6,414 nt of DNA. Source: Clostridia bacterium. GTDB taxonomy: Bacteria > Bacillota > Clostridia > Oscillospirales > Acutalibacteraceae. Shown here piece after piece: positions 1 through 5,944 of this stretch. Numbering within the stretch: position 1 is the stretch's first letter; the number at the start of each line of letters is the position of its first letter. The DNA is taken from the NCBI GenBank assembly GCA_017559885.1, contig JAFYQN010000176.1, positions 1 through 6,414 on the forward strand, read 5' to 3'. The position numbers and the translations under genes are program-made. Below the pieces are notes generated by a model that had not been told where the DNA came from, ran no database searches, and was given only the letters and a program-made list of their open reading frames with translations.

Positions 1-636
1 GTCATCATACATTTTAAGCAGTTTGTTATGGTTTGTAAGCGTACGATAATACGGAGGATTACCGTAACAAAGTCGAGCCGACTGCGACGATGCCGCCTGC
101 GCAAAATTTTCGTTAGATAATGCCTCTTTTGCAATAAGCGCCAACTCATACGCGGTGGTATAATGTTCTTCGGCATCAAGACCTGACGGCGTTACAAAAT
201 GCGTATCTTTTAGTCCCATTGTTTTAGCGCGCTCATTCATAATGTCGACAAACTTACTTACACTGCCGCCAAGCGCTATTGCCGTAGTGTTTGCCGCATC
301 ATTACCCGATGCCAACATCATACCGTAAAGTAGGTCGTGATACGAAACGGTATCCCCTACCTGCAATCCCATAGAAGACCCCTCAACCGTAACCATTTCA
401 CGCGTTGTGACAATCTCTTTTGTCAAGTCGACGCCAAGTTCACAAAGCAACAACGCAGTCATAATTTTTGTGGTGCTTGCCATAGGCAATCTTTGGTCAC
501 AGTTTTGCGAATATAATATTTCGCCCGTGTCACCGTTAATAACAACGGCGGCTCGAGCCGATATATTATACGCCGAAACGGTAAGTGTATTTAAAAATGC
601 AACTATGCAAAGCAAAGAAACGATTATTCTTTTCAC
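1..636 (-). CDS. D-alanyl-D-alanine carboxypeptidase (DacF/DacB type, serine peptidase S11), C-terminus cut by window edge
   Basis: This is a penicillin-binding protein that trims the terminal D-Ala from peptidoglycan pentapeptides outside the membrane. The first 212 residues are visible and the frame stays open to position 1. Residues 1-22 form a signal peptide (VKR, a hydrophobic core, then a VSA-like cleavage site). The acylation motif SxxK is S54-T-T-K57 and the second motif is S110-G-N112 in LASGNDAAN. The third motif (KTG) should lie just beyond the edge, since the sequence stops at TNHNKLLKMYDD, which normally precedes it. The start is GTG at 636, with GGGTGAAG upstream; the ATG at 650 ends at once in TGA. 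The gene follows gerW after 71 bases with no visible terminator, so co-transcription is plausible. Being beside gerW suggests a spore or cortex role like that of Bacillus DacF/DacB, but a vegetative role is equally possible. The family call is secure; the paralogue is not. Confidence 0.95.
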   Translation of the reverse strand, partial: MKRIIVSLLCIVAFLNTLTVSAYNISARAAVVINGDTGEILYSQNCDQRLPMASTTKIMTALLLCELGVDLTKEIVTTREMVTVEGSSMGLQVGDTVSYHDLLYGMMLASGNDAANTTAIALGGSVSKFVDIMNERAKTMGLKDTHFVTPSGLDAEEHYTTAYELALIAKEALSNENFAQAASSQSARLCYGNPPYYRTLTNHNKLLKMYDD

Positions 637-707
637 AAAACTTCACCCATAATATCTACAATAGTTATTTCATTGTAAATTTTATGAGTGCAGTTATAAA
701 CATTATT
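637..707. other. 71-base gap between gerW and the carboxypeptidase gene
   Basis: No terminator hairpin is visible here. On the minus strand TTTACA, a 17-base spacer and GATATT form a weak promoter-like pair, but the implied start would fall almost on the ribosome site, so I do not call it a promoter. Read-through from the gerW operon is the simplest reading. Confidence 0.5.
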
Positions 708-1094
708 CTATTTATTCTCTAACGGTATCTCGGTTCTTTTTTCGAAAAGACTTTTAAGTTTATCTACAAATTCAGGTATCATATTAATTGCCTTGTCAGC
801 AGTTGTAAGTTCGTTATAAACAGGCATCATATGAACGTTTTCGCCGTTTATGCAAATAAACGCTATCGGTTGAACGCTAACACCTGCGCCACCACCGCCG
901 CCAAAAAGTTCTTGTCCGTGCTTGCTCGGAAAATCGCTACCGCCTGTAGCAAGACCAAACGAAATGCGAGATACAGGAATAAGAGTAACCTTGTCAACAA
1001 CAATTGGGTTACCAATAACTGTATCGGCATCTACCATGGCGCGAAGTTTATCCATAGTAGTATCCATTACGGTTTTAATACTATTTTCGCTCAT
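708..1094 (-). CDS. gerW: Sporulation protein GerW/YtfJ family
   Basis: This 128-residue soluble protein belongs to the YtfJ (GerW) family. In Bacillus the family is a forespore-expressed protein needed for normal germination, but its biochemical action is unknown. Family marks are the N-terminal helix (IKTVMDTTMDKLRAMVDADT), the I-G-N-P-I segment near residues 27-31, VTLIPVSRISFG near 36-47, the TGGSDF turn (50-55) and the glycine run FGGGGGAG (64-71), followed by a PIAFI strand. The start is ATG at 1094. An earlier in-frame ATG at 1154 would add 20 basic residues that lie wholly inside the upstream gene and are not family-like. AAGGAAAG sits 8 bases before the chosen start. The gene overlaps the end of the DUF2953 gene by 14 bases, the same neighbour pair as ytfI-ytfJ in Bacillus. 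The stop is TAG and no terminator follows. The family is clear; involvement in sporulation is inferred from it. Confidence 0.93.
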   Translation of the reverse strand: MSENSIKTVMDTTMDKLRAMVDADTVIGNPIVVDKVTLIPVSRISFGLATGGSDFPSKHGQELFGGGGGAGVSVQPIAFICINGENVHMMPVYNELTTADKAINMIPEFVDKLKSLFEKRTEIPLENK

Positions 1095-1707
1095 TTTTTT
1101 CACTTTCCTTACGTTGTTTTTTTGTATAGTCCCAAAGCAGTCCCGCAATAGCAATCAAACAAATAACAAGTTTTGCTTTTACTAAAACCGACGCTTTTAG
1201 TTTTGAAGTTTTGTTATCAAAATCAGGTCTTATGTTTATATTATCTGTTTTAAATTTAAAATTAGTATTTGTCTTAATAAACGAAATTATCGGATATACC
1301 ACACAACACACCTCGCCATATTCTATAGCTGTGTCGGCAGCATCGTCGGATGCAACGCTTAAATCAAATACAAATTTTCTGATTTTGATAAATTTTATAA
1401 ACCAGCGCAATTTTTTTAAAATAAGATACAACACGTTGCTGTAATATTTTATTGCGCCTGTAATACCTTTTTGCTTGTAGGTGCTTTTAATAGTTTCTTT
1501 GTTTGTGGGTAAAATTGCATCCTGCCCTTTTTTTATAATACCTTTTGTTTGCTCGTCTTCATCTTCACTGTCAAGCAATGTAAAAAACAAATATTTAACC
1601 TTAAACGTGAATTCATTATCGTAAACAAAATAAAATTTTACGGGCAAGATAAGTAAAATACCAAAAAACAAAATTATTGCGCCCAAGACAATAAAAAATA
1701 TTTCCAC
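1081..1707 (-). CDS. DUF2953 (YtfI-like) membrane protein of unknown function
   Basis: This 208-residue protein resembles the DUF2953/YtfI family, whose genes usually sit just before gerW/ytfJ. A hydrophobic helix spans residues 3-21 and is followed by PVKFYFVY and a short beta-like stretch. Next comes an acidic segment (DSEDEDE, about 46-52), a Lys-rich middle with the helical LKKLRWFIKFIKIRKF region, and a second hydrophobic helix near 179-193 before a strongly charged Lys/Glu tail. Both ends thus appear membrane-associated, with the middle on one face. No enzymatic motif is visible. The start is GTG at 1707, sharing one base with the scpB stop (TAGTG) and preceded by GAGGAAG at a normal distance. 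The family call rests on the N-terminal pattern, the second helix and the neighbours scpB and gerW. A supporting role for GerW is only a guess from their constant pairing. Confidence 0.82.
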   Translation of the reverse strand: MEIFFIVLGAIILFFGILLILPVKFYFVYDNEFTFKVKYLFFTLLDSEDEDEQTKGIIKKGQDAILPTNKETIKSTYKQKGITGAIKYYSNVLYLILKKLRWFIKFIKIRKFVFDLSVASDDAADTAIEYGEVCCVVYPIISFIKTNTNFKFKTDNINIRPDFDNKTSKLKASVLVKAKLVICLIAIAGLLWDYTKKQRKESEKNERK

Positions 1708-2288
1708 TAAGATACTTCCTCAGTATTTATTTCTTCGGTGATTTCAAGTTGTTCGCCAACGTCATCAAGTGTGGGATTGTCCTTTGGAAGTGGTGGTAAA
1801 TCACCCAAATCGTTAAGCCCAAAACTTCTTAAAAACACCTTTGTTGTTCCATATAGTAGCGGTCTACCGGGTAGTTCAAGACGACCGCGTTCTTCGATAA
1901 GACCTTTTTCAACCAAGGTGGTAACAACACCCGAACAGTCAACACCACGCACCTGTTCTATAAAAGCGCGGGTTACGGGTTGGTTATACGCAATAACTGC
2001 AAGAACCTCAAGCGCCGCAGGAGAAAGAGGCGTACGGCGTTTTATATCAAACGCTTTTTTAATATATGGGGCAAATTCCTCGCGAGTTATGAGTTGATAC
2101 GTATTTTCGAGTCGTACAACATAAAAACCGCTTTTAGAATCTTCGTACTTTTTTTCAAGTTCATTTATATATTTCTCAACTTCTTCAGGTTTTATTTCAA
2201 AAGTTTGAGAAAGTCGATCAATACTTATAGGGTCGCCCGAAGCAAATAAAACTGCCTCTAAAGCCGCTATTGTTTGTTGTTTATTCAT
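1707..2288 (-). CDS. scpB: Segregation and condensation protein B
   Basis: ScpB dimerises and binds the kleisin ScpA, forming with SMC the bacterial condensin that loads on and compacts the chromosome in the cytoplasm. The 193-residue length is normal. The two winged-helix domains are recognisable: the first begins with ALEAVLFASGDPISIDRL (residues 9-26). The second carries the family hallmark LSPAALEVLAVIAYNQPVTR (88-107), RGVDC (114-118), LVEKGLIEERGR (125-136) and LPGRPLLYGTT (139-149). FGLNDLGDLPPL (156-167) and an acidic tail rich in Glu follow. RGVDC has Cys where Ser is the residue I would expect, which is unlikely to matter. The ATG start overlaps the scpA stop as ATGA (4 bases), indicating translational coupling. 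AAGGGG lies 11 bases upstream and AGAGG abuts the start codon. Confidence 0.98.
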   Translation of the reverse strand: MNKQQTIAALEAVLFASGDPISIDRLSQTFEIKPEEVEKYINELEKKYEDSKSGFYVVRLENTYQLITREEFAPYIKKAFDIKRRTPLSPAALEVLAVIAYNQPVTRAFIEQVRGVDCSGVVTTLVEKGLIEERGRLELPGRPLLYGTTKVFLRSFGLNDLGDLPPLPKDNPTLDDVGEQLEITEEINTEEVS

Positions 2289-3013
2289 CCTCTTTTATGC
2301 CCCTTAATAATCTTAATTTCTGCATCTTCTGCCGTATCACCGCTTATTTCTACACGGTTTGCTTTGCAAAGTTCAAGCACGGCAAGAAATGTAGCAACAA
2401 GTTCCGAGCGACTGTTTGCCGATTGGTAAAGCGAGCTTAATTTACTTGAACCGCCCGTAACAAGTTTTCTTATTACAAAAACTATTTTGGTTGATACCGA
2501 AACAATTTTCTTTGCCACTATTTTTGTAAACGGCGCAACGTTTGGCGGTAGGCGTCGTTGACCACGACCGACTGCCGCTAAATAATACTGATACATAACG
2601 TCGCTGCTGTGCACAAGTTCATAGGTCTTGTCAAAATCATACTCGGTAGGAACGCGTACAAAACGGTCAAATCCGCCTGTCATTGTAGACAATTTCCCTG
2701 CCATTTCACGACAAAGTTGATACTCAAGCAGTTCGCCTGTAAGTTCTTCTTTAAGTCGCACGATTTCATCGTGTTTTGGTAGCAAACTTACGGTTTTCAT
2801 ATAGATAAGGCGTGATGCCATCTCTAAAAACTCGCTCGAAACCTCCATCTCTTGCAAACGAAACTGTTCCATCTGCTCAAGATATTGTTCAATAAGAACA
2901 GACAGTTGAATATCGTAAATATTAAGTTTGTTGCGCGCTATGAGTTGTAATAGCAAGTCAAGCGGGCCTTCAAAATTTTCAACTTTATAAGACAAAGTTG
3001 CAGTCTGTTCCAT
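2285..3013 (-). CDS. scpA: Segregation and condensation protein A (kleisin)
   Basis: ScpA is the kleisin that bridges the two SMC heads and binds a ScpB dimer, closing the condensin ring used in chromosome organisation and segregation. At 242 residues it has the family's usual length. The N-terminal SMC-neck-binding domain shows YKVENFEGPLDLLLQLI (residues 9-25), INIYDI-like KLNIYDIQLSVLIEQYL (29-45) and EFLEMASRLIYMKTVSLLP (61-79). The C-terminal winged helix, which contacts the SMC cap, is seen as ELVATFLAVLELCKANRV (204-221). The middle ScpB-binding linker contains the basic, Pro-containing stretch GRGQRRLPPNVAPF. The ATG start shares one base with the stop of the upstream protease gene (TAATG), and GGAG lies about 10 bases before it. 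Its stop overlaps scpB by 4 bases. Confidence 0.98.
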   Translation of the reverse strand: MEQTATLSYKVENFEGPLDLLLQLIARNKLNIYDIQLSVLIEQYLEQMEQFRLQEMEVSSEFLEMASRLIYMKTVSLLPKHDEIVRLKEELTGELLEYQLCREMAGKLSTMTGGFDRFVRVPTEYDFDKTYELVHSSDVMYQYYLAAVGRGQRRLPPNVAPFTKIVAKKIVSVSTKIVFVIRKLVTGGSSKLSSLYQSANSRSELVATFLAVLELCKANRVEISGDTAEDAEIKIIKGHKRG

Positions 3014-3750
3014 TAGGTTAACACTCCAAGTAACAATTTAAACGGCAAAAATGCCAAATTACTAATACAATATAAAACAAAGTCAATAATTGGATCTAAT
3101 ATAAGGGATAAAAAGCTAAAACTGTAATTTCTTTCAAGCCAATTGTCTACGATAAGGAAAAGGAAAAAACCCATAAAAATATATCGTTCATATTGCATTA
3201 TTTTAAAATAATATTTTTGTGGTAAAAGAGTAAACAGTATTCTCGAACCGTCGAATGGTGGTATGGGTATAAGATTAAATACTGCAAGACTAACACTAAT
3301 ATAAGCAATTACATTAAAAAACATAAAGATTAAGGTATGCCAAATGAGATCATTTTGTAAAATACCTGTAAGTGACATTACCACCCAAATTAAGTAATAT
3401 AAAAAATATGCAACAAAAGCAGTCAAAATGTTAGATATGGGACCAGCCAATGCTACGAGCGCCATACCCCATTTGGGACTTTTATAATAACGCGCGTTAA
3501 CCTGAACAGGTTTTGCCCAACCTATACCACAAGTCAATATTGCCAAAGCGCCTAACCAGTCAATATGCGCCAATGGATTAAGCGTTAGTCTACCCTGATA
3601 ACGAGGTGTGGGGTCGCCAAGACACGTAGATAAAAAACCGTGCGCCCACTCATGTATGGGTAACGTTATAAAAATAACAACTATACATGATGCAAAGCTT
3701 ATTATTGCTTCAGACAAAGTAAGTTGACCACTCATAAATTCAAATAGCAA
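3013..3750 (-). CDS. Site-2-type membrane metalloprotease (peptidase M50 family)
   Basis: This is a polytopic zinc protease of the M50 (site-2 protease) family, which cuts substrates within or beside the membrane. The substrate is unknown. The zinc motif HExxH is H33-E-W-A-H37, in the membrane segment IFITLPIHEWAHGFL. ALAGPISN (101-107 region) and the third-ligand motif NLIPIPPFDG (159-168, with D167) are both present, so it should be active. About five to six hydrophobic segments span the 245 residues. No PDZ or CBS domain is present, which fits the small YwhC-like branch rather than RseP or SpoIVFB with extra domains. The start given is TTG at 3750, because GGGGTG lies 7 bases before it. 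The alternative is ATG at 3735 (MSGQLT), which keeps all motifs but has no ribosome site nearby. This first gene of the operon often precedes scpA in Clostridia, though no functional link is known to me. Confidence 0.93.
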   Translation of the reverse strand: MLFEFMSGQLTLSEAIISFASCIVVIFITLPIHEWAHGFLSTCLGDPTPRYQGRLTLNPLAHIDWLGALAILTCGIGWAKPVQVNARYYKSPKWGMALVALAGPISNILTAFVAYFLYYLIWVVMSLTGILQNDLIWHTLIFMFFNVIAYISVSLAVFNLIPIPPFDGSRILFTLLPQKYYFKIMQYERYIFMGFFLFLIVDNWLERNYSFSFLSLILDPIIDFVLYCISNLAFLPFKLLLGVLT

Positions 3751-3757
3751 GCACTAA

Positions 3758-3763
3758 CACCCC
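3758..3763 (-). promoter_or_regulatory. Ribosome binding site deciding a TTG start
   Basis: On the minus strand GGGGTG lies 7 bases before the TTG at 3750 and 22 bases before the next in-frame ATG (3735). It is an imperfect match to GGAGGTG, but the only purine-rich site here, and it favours TTG as the start of the M50 protease. Confidence 0.55.
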
Positions 3764-3766
3764 AAT

Positions 3767-3780
3767 CTAAATATATTTAG
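3767..3780. promoter_or_regulatory. 14-bp perfect palindrome at the predicted transcription start (possible operator)
   Basis: CTAAATATATTTAG equals its own reverse complement and lies between the -10 box and the ribosome site of the M50-scpA-scpB operon, covering the expected +1 position. It could be an operator for a dimeric regulator. It is entirely A/T apart from its end bases, so chance in an AT-rich leader is a real alternative. As RNA it has no room for a proper loop. Confidence 0.3.
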
Positions 3781-3783
3781 TTT

Positions 3784-3812
3784 ATTATATAACATTATTG
3801 ACAAAATTACAA
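3784..3812 (-). promoter_or_regulatory. Predicted vegetative (sigma-A type) promoter of the M50-scpA-scpB-DUF2953-gerW operon
   Basis: Reading the minus strand, TTGTAA (3812-3807, four of six matches to TTGACA) is followed by a 17-base spacer and a perfect TATAAT (3789-3784). Transcription should start near 3777, leaving a leader of roughly 27 bases before the TTG start. The promoter sits just past the terminator of the ABC exporter genes, in the only sizeable gap of the window, as expected for a new transcription unit. Confidence 0.65.
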
Positions 3813-3838
3813 GTAAAATATACGCGACAAAACCACAT

Positions 3839-3877
3839 AAAAAGGGATATTGAGTTTCCACTCAATATCCCCCTTTT
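3839..3877 (-). terminator. Rho-independent terminator after the ABC exporter operon
   Basis: A perfect 12-bp stem (arms 3844-3855 and 3860-3871) encloses a four-base loop. On the minus strand the loop is GGAA and the stem is followed by five T (3843-3839). The hairpin begins only a few bases after the TAA stop of the exporter gene. The opposite flank also ends in a T run on the plus strand (3874-3879, after two unpaired C), so the element could act in both directions, although no plus-strand gene is seen here. Confidence 0.92.
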
Positions 3878-5944
3878 TTATTCTGATTCAAACGAACCTG
3901 TATAAAGTTGATAATAGGTTCCTTTTTGCGCAATCAAATCCTCGTGAGAGCCGCGCTCGATAATTTTGCCTTTATCAAGCACCATTATTACATCGGAGTT
4001 CATAATGGTAGAAAGTCTGTGAGCAATAACAAATACCGTTCTACCCTCCATAAGTTTATCCATACCGCGTTGCACAATTAATTCGGTACGGGTATCGATT
4101 GATGAAGTTGCCTCGTCAAGTATCATAACAGGTGGGTCGGCAACCGCCGCGCGAGCGATTGCAATTAACTGTCTTTGACCTTGAGAAAGGTTTGAACCGT
4201 TGTTTGAAAGCTCTGTTTGATAACCCTTTGGTAAGCGTGTTATAAAATCATCCGCGCCCGAAAGTCGCGCCGCTTCAATACACTCTTCATCGGTTGCGTC
4301 AAGTCGACCGTAACGGATATTTTCCATAACGGTACCTGTAAAGAGGTTAGTTTCCTGAAGCACTATGCCAAGTGAACGGCGCAAATCGGATTTTTTGATT
4401 TTGTTAATATTTATGCCATCATAACGGATTTTGCCGTCTTCAATATCATAAAAACGATTTATAAGATTGGTAATTGTTGTTTTACCTGCGCCCGTAGCGC
4501 CAACAAACGCAACCTTTTGACCGGGACGCGCATAAACCGATACGTCGTGCAATACCAATTTGTCTTCTTCATAACCAAAGTCAACGTTTGTCATAGTAAC
4601 GTCACCTTGAAGTAAAGTATACGTTAAGGTACCGTCGCTATGCGGATGTTTCCATGCCCAACGACCTGTACGCTCGTTGGTTTCGATAATATTGCCTTCA
4701 TCATCAACGTTGCAGTTAACAAGCGTTACGTAACCGTTGTCATCCTCTGCCTTTTGGTCAATAAGATTAAACACACGATCTGCGCCCGCAAGCGCCATAA
4801 CTACAGTATTTATTTGTTGAGTTACTTGATTTATATTACCTGTAAACTGGCGTGACATATTAAGGAAAGGAACCATAACAGCTATACTTAATCCGCCAAT
4901 ACTACAAGTCGCTAAAGCATTAACCAATAAATCAGGAAGGTCGGCTAAAACCTTTATGCCGCCCGATGTTAAAGCAACATTAAGTTTGTCACCTATTTCA
5001 GCAATTACAGTTCCAAAGCAGCTTATAAGAGTACTAATAGAGTAGTTGGGAATTCCCGATAAAATTATTAAACCGCCAACCGTTGTAACAACAACGTAAA
5101 GTATGTTACCCATATTACCGATTATCGGACCTAAGCAGTTAGCGTAAGCGTGCGCGCGGTAACTGTCGTTAAAAAGTTCTTCATTTACCTTGTCAAATTG
5201 ATCGTTGCATTCCTTTTCGTGACAAAAAACCTTAATAACCTTTTGACCGCTCATCATTTCTTGGACAAAACCTTCGGCTTTACCAATCGCCTTTTGCTGA
5301 CGCATAAAGTATTTTGCCGAACCGCCGCCAACTTTTTTAGAGAAAACCGCCATTAAAATTACGCCTACAAGCACGACGAGTGTCATCCAAAAACTGTAGT
5401 AAAGCATAATGCCCAACACACAACTAACGACAACAATTGCCTGTAAAAGTGACGGCAACGATCGAGAAATAAGCTCGCGCATAGTATCGATATCGTTGGT
5501 GTAATGACTCATAATATCGCCGTGTTTATTTTGGTCAAAGTATTTAATAGGTAGTTTTTGCATTGTTTCAAACATATGACAACGCATTTTATTAAGAAAA
5601 CCTTGCGTAATAAATACCATTAATTGATTGTATAGCGTTATCGAAATTATAGAAACAATATACAGAGCGATAAGAATAAATATTTTAGGCAAAATAGTTC
5701 GCTTGGCAAGTTCCCAATCGCCTGTACTTACAAAATTTCCTATATCTTCAAAAACCATCTTTTGAAATATTGCAGGCATTGCGCCTGTAACCGCGGAGAA
5801 CAAAATACACAAGATTGTAACAGGCATCATAACGGGATAGAATTTGAAGAGCATTTTTATAATACGACCAAAAGTTTTGGGGTTAAATTTCCCTTTTGGT
5901 CCGCGCGGCATATTGCGACCGCCGGGCATTGGGCCTCTACTCAT
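3878..5944 (-). CDS. Heterodimeric ABC exporter, second half (transmembrane plus ATPase), LmrD/TM288-like
   Basis: This 688-residue half-transporter pairs with the gene upstream to form an ATP-driven exporter in the cytoplasmic membrane. The substrate (drug, lipid or peptide) cannot be read from the sequence. A Gly/Pro/Arg-rich N-terminus (1-20) precedes the membrane domain (about 33-395). The ATPase domain has A-loop Y458, Walker A GATGAGKT (482-489), Q-loop Q530, signature LSQGQ (586-590, second Gly replaced by Gln), Walker B VMILDE (606-611), D-loop SSID (614-617) and H642. Thus the catalytic Glu and His are intact but the signature is degenerate. Two extra segments are notable: about 299-348 between membrane helices, and a long linker (about 398-447, with GRWAWKHPHSDG) before the ATPase. 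ATG at 5944 is chosen over an earlier in-frame start at 6025 because GGAGGTGA sits 5 bases before it. It overlaps the upstream gene by 8 bases. Confidence 0.95.
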   Translation of the reverse strand: MSRGPMPGGRNMPRGPKGKFNPKTFGRIIKMLFKFYPVMMPVTILCILFSAVTGAMPAIFQKMVFEDIGNFVSTGDWELAKRTILPKIFILIALYIVSIISITLYNQLMVFITQGFLNKMRCHMFETMQKLPIKYFDQNKHGDIMSHYTNDIDTMRELISRSLPSLLQAIVVVSCVLGIMLYYSFWMTLVVLVGVILMAVFSKKVGGGSAKYFMRQQKAIGKAEGFVQEMMSGQKVIKVFCHEKECNDQFDKVNEELFNDSYRAHAYANCLGPIIGNMGNILYVVVTTVGGLIILSGIPNYSISTLISCFGTVIAEIGDKLNVALTSGGIKVLADLPDLLVNALATCSIGGLSIAVMVPFLNMSRQFTGNINQVTQQINTVVMALAGADRVFNLIDQKAEDDNGYVTLVNCNVDDEGNIIETNERTGRWAWKHPHSDGTLTYTLLQGDVTMTNVDFGYEEDKLVLHDVSVYARPGQKVAFVGATGAGKTTITNLINRFYDIEDGKIRYDGININKIKKSDLRRSLGIVLQETNLFTGTVMENIRYGRLDATDEECIEAARLSGADDFITRLPKGYQTELSNNGSNLSQGQRQLIAIARAAVADPPVMILDEATSSIDTRTELIVQRGMDKLMEGRTVFVIAHRLSTIMNSDVIMVLDKGKIIERGSHEDLIAQKGTYYQLYTGSFESE

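Noticed and set aside
633..650. Five-codon mini-ORF (ATG to TGA) whose stop overlaps the GTG start of the carboxypeptidase
   Set aside because: It has no ribosome site of its own, and its bases double as the ribosome site of the real gene. Chance overlap is the simplest explanation.
407..652. Plus-strand open frame of 81 codons opposite the carboxypeptidase start
   Set aside because: The minus-strand frame encodes a signal peptide and the SxxK motif, so the plus frame is a shadow.
648..685. Promoter before the carboxypeptidase gene (TTTACA, 17 bases, GATATT)
   Set aside because: The -10 match is weak and transcription would begin at the ribosome site, leaving no useful leader.
831..1185. 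Plus-strand open frames of 87 and 106 codons opposite gerW
   Set aside because: They lie antisense to a recognisable family protein, have no ribosome site or domain, and their composition looks like a shadow frame.
1738..2097. Plus-strand open frame of 119 codons opposite scpB
   Set aside because: It is rich in Ser, Pro and Arg, as expected from the reverse of conserved scpB codons. It has no recognisable motif and no promoter.
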